Source of the DNA: Spirogloea muscicola
Lineage: Eukaryota > Streptophyta > Zygnematophyceae > Spirogloeales > Spirogloeaceae
Reading direction: 5' to 3'
NCBI GenBank assembly: GCA_009602725.1
Contig: WELB01000007.1
Span: forward strand, 1,192,310-1,256,309
Length of the DNA stretch: 64,000 bases
Made by a program: the position numbers and the translations under genes. The notes beneath the pieces were generated by a model that saw nothing but the letters and a program-made list of their open reading frames with translations, searched no databases and was not told the origin of the DNA. Positions 61,811 to 64,000 of the stretch are shown in pieces. The first letter of the stretch is position 1. Each line of letters opens with the position of its first letter.

Positions 61811-64000
61811 TCAAAGGTGGAAAGTAAGAACTTGTAAGCCTCGGCCAACAACTGCAATCCGATAATCTTCACTGCGGGATAGAGGAGCTGGGTCAGTTGT
61901 ATGAAGTCGTTGTAAGCTGTGCAAAATTCTGAATAGCTCACATAAAAGTGCGCACTCAGATGTATATGCACATCAAAGCTGAGGTGCATGTATGCTACTT
62001 ACCCTGCTGGTTCTGCATCCAGTCCTCCAATGTCAGGCACATCGAGAACACAACTTGTAATCTCTTCAAGCAGGATCTCGCTTGTAATAAGACCTGTTGT
62101 TGTTGCCTGATATTCAGGTTCGCCTCGGGAGCTCATCAGCACGTGACGAAGGTGCCAGCACCGCAAACGCTGGTCAAGACCTGCTGAGAAAGCCAACCTG
62201 CCGTCTGTCCAGACTCCTGCAGTGGCATGCAAAGAAGCAGATATTGCATAACGGACAGAAGGTCTTAGTCAACACTCGTCCATGTATGTATCCCAATGCA
62301 AGTCTATGAGCAGCATGCACCTCATGCCAGCAATACATGCTAAAGTGGGCTATCTGCCACTCTGTGCTGCACCCTGTGCTGCAGAGCTTTTACTTGTGAT
62401 GGTGAATTCATGGCAGAGCATACCTTTCACAGAAGACAAGTGCGCATTCGCAAGTGATCTGCGATGAATGCAGTGCACCACCATCTGCTGGGAGTCCAAG
62501 CCAGCTTCAAGCAGCAAATGTTGGACATCCTGGCCTTGAGGAGCTGCCTGAGAAGCCATATTTTCGCAATTTACTTGCAGCACAGCCAAATGAATAGCTT
62601 GGTCATCACCGCCAGTCACTAGAGTCAGTTGCCCCCCCGGAGTCATGAGCCCATCTTGCTGCTGGTTGTTTAGCTGCTTGCAGCTCAGGCTCCAATGAGT
62701 GGGAGCCATGCTCAAGCTATTGATGCCCGACTGATGGATGCCGTCAAGGACCAGAATGGGCCTCAGCACTGTCACGCGTCTTCCTGTCATGGCGGACGAC
62801 GTTGGACAGCCCACTTCAGCTGCCCCCTGCACTCTGACCATGAAAGCCAGCTCCTGAGTGCGATCGAGGCCAGCACCTGTGGCTGTCGCATCTACACTTC
62901 CTCGCGTGCATGAACTGGCTGACTGTTTGCACCATCCTTTGTTCTCTGCAGAGCCCGAGGTTTGTACAGTGGTCTTGACATCAGCTTGAGCAGGACGAGA
63001 GAGTGGAATACCACCCGGGTGACTCTGCGCTTCCCTTGACAGATCATCCCCGTGCACATCTTCCAGGTGCTGTCTCTGCCAGACGGTACGGCGTGTGCGG
63101 GAGGCTTTGGGCTGGCTCCCACCTTGACTGCCTCGGCCCCTCAGGGGAAGCCTGGCTGAAGTGGGTGGCTCAGAAACAAAGGACTCAGTGTTCGACAGGA
63201 AGAAGTTGACAGAGGATGTAATGTCCCAGATGGCGGCAGCACCATCAGTGGCGCCGCTGCAGACGATGAATGCCAGATCCTCCAAGCGGTGCCCCTCTGC
63301 AGCAGAAGACAAAAAACACATGTAGGTACAGTCTTGATTAACTATTGTTATCACCATGCTCAATGCTTCTTCCAAGCTCAGCTGCATCAGGATGACCATG
63401 CTCACACAGCTCTTACCAAGCAGATCTTCATGAGGTTGCTTATTCAACACTTTGTGCTTCCTCTTGGAATATATGACGTGCGCGAGTGAGAGCACAGGAG
63501 CTGCATGATGACATAGTGCGGCAAGGAGGTGCCTGGCTCAAGGAAGACAAATACACACCCATGAGTAGCCCCTTGCGATACTTACGACATTGAGCTCAGC
63601 AAATGGACGACTAGCCATTAGCCTATGAGCCACATCACTAGTGTCTATTGCTCCTCCCACCCAACCTCTGCTTGGGCTTCTTAAGCACTTCATGTGGCAT
63701 AGAGAGCTCGCCTTTGCAGTCCACTATGGTGCAAGCTTTGGCTTGTTTGCAAGTCAAAGTAGCGCCCCTATTCTCAGCTCCTGGATTATATGGACCAGTG
63801 CTTCATGAGCAACAATTATCTTACCATGTATCTGTTGCAGCATGGAACACATGGAGTCGAAGTTGAGCGTCTGAGACGGCTGCAACGATGTATACAATCA
63901 ATGATCTGCACGCAGTGGCCAATATCCGTGCCCTCAGAAAGAGTAGTGCACATGACAGCAATAATGCACCCAGAATTATATGTCAATAGGAGGGTGAGAA
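61811..64000 (-). CDS. WDR6 family WD40 protein, copy B (3' part only)
   Basis: The minus-strand gene continues beyond the right edge. It shows ATDGAAAIWDI, HQSGINSLSMAPTHWSLSCK, LVTGGDDQAIHLAVLQV, VWTDGRLAFSAGLDQRLRCW, LDVPDIGGLDAEPAG and the last exon EDYRIAVVGRGLQVLTF. A single extra base before the stop changes the last residues to TFHL in place of TFTFD in copy A, a harmless end change. The large exon at 63,295-62,590 contains a low-complexity insert (RGSQGGSQPKASRTRR...) shared with copy A. Confidence 0.85.

Overview
The window looks like nuclear DNA of a green-lineage eukaryote, most likely a unicellular chlorophyte alga. Genes are split into many short exons with introns of about 70-600 bp. 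The gene set is plant-like: an AM1/SWI1/DYAD meiosis protein, a double B-box protein, a galactinol-synthase-like GT8 enzyme, plant-type PRMT6, an ALF4/glomulin homologue, a GH116 glucosylceramidase and WDR6. Exon joints below were worked out by hand from splice sites, reading phase and family motifs.

Layout. Block A (about 121-15,600) holds SSUH2 (+), SWI1/AM1 (-), a galactinol-synthase-like gene (+) and the 3' half of WDR6 (-). WDR6 continues to 22,357. Then come a retroelement island (23.1-25.4 kb), a 27-exon GBA2-type gene (+, 26.7-35.5 kb), a LINE copy (36.4-38.5 kb), a 12-exon PRMT6 gene (+), a four-exon double B-box gene (-) and an ALF4/glomulin gene (-). Block B (49,905-64,000) repeats block A in the same order and orientation, with matching exon lengths, but lacks the first bases of SSUH2 and leaves the window inside WDR6. 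Single undetermined bases at 9,900, 44,250, 49,904 and 56,270 look like assembly joins. The one at 49,904 is exactly the left edge of block B, so block B may be the other haplotype or a recent duplication.

Repeats. GC-rich islands upstream of genes (7.1-10.8, 23.1-25.4, 36.4-38.8, 49.7-49.9 and 56.1-59.1 kb) are packed with tails of a non-LTR retrotransposon (LINE) whose C-terminus carries a CCHC-like knuckle and a restriction-like endonuclease. They also hold at least 25 copies of a short hairpin unit built on GGGCTGG-loop-CCAGCCC. One 76-bp copy sits inside a LINE tail, flanked by a perfect 10-bp direct repeat. This shows that the hairpin unit is itself mobile and is the most novel signal here. 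The island at 9.9-10.4 kb also contains an orphan piece of an EPSP synthase gene that ends at the undetermined base at 9,900.

The host genes do not form one pathway. They cover meiosis (SWI1/AM1), RNA and protein modification (WDR6, PRMT6), glycan and lipid metabolism (galactinol-synthase-like, GBA2), cullin-ligase control (ALF4) and transcription or light signalling (B-box).
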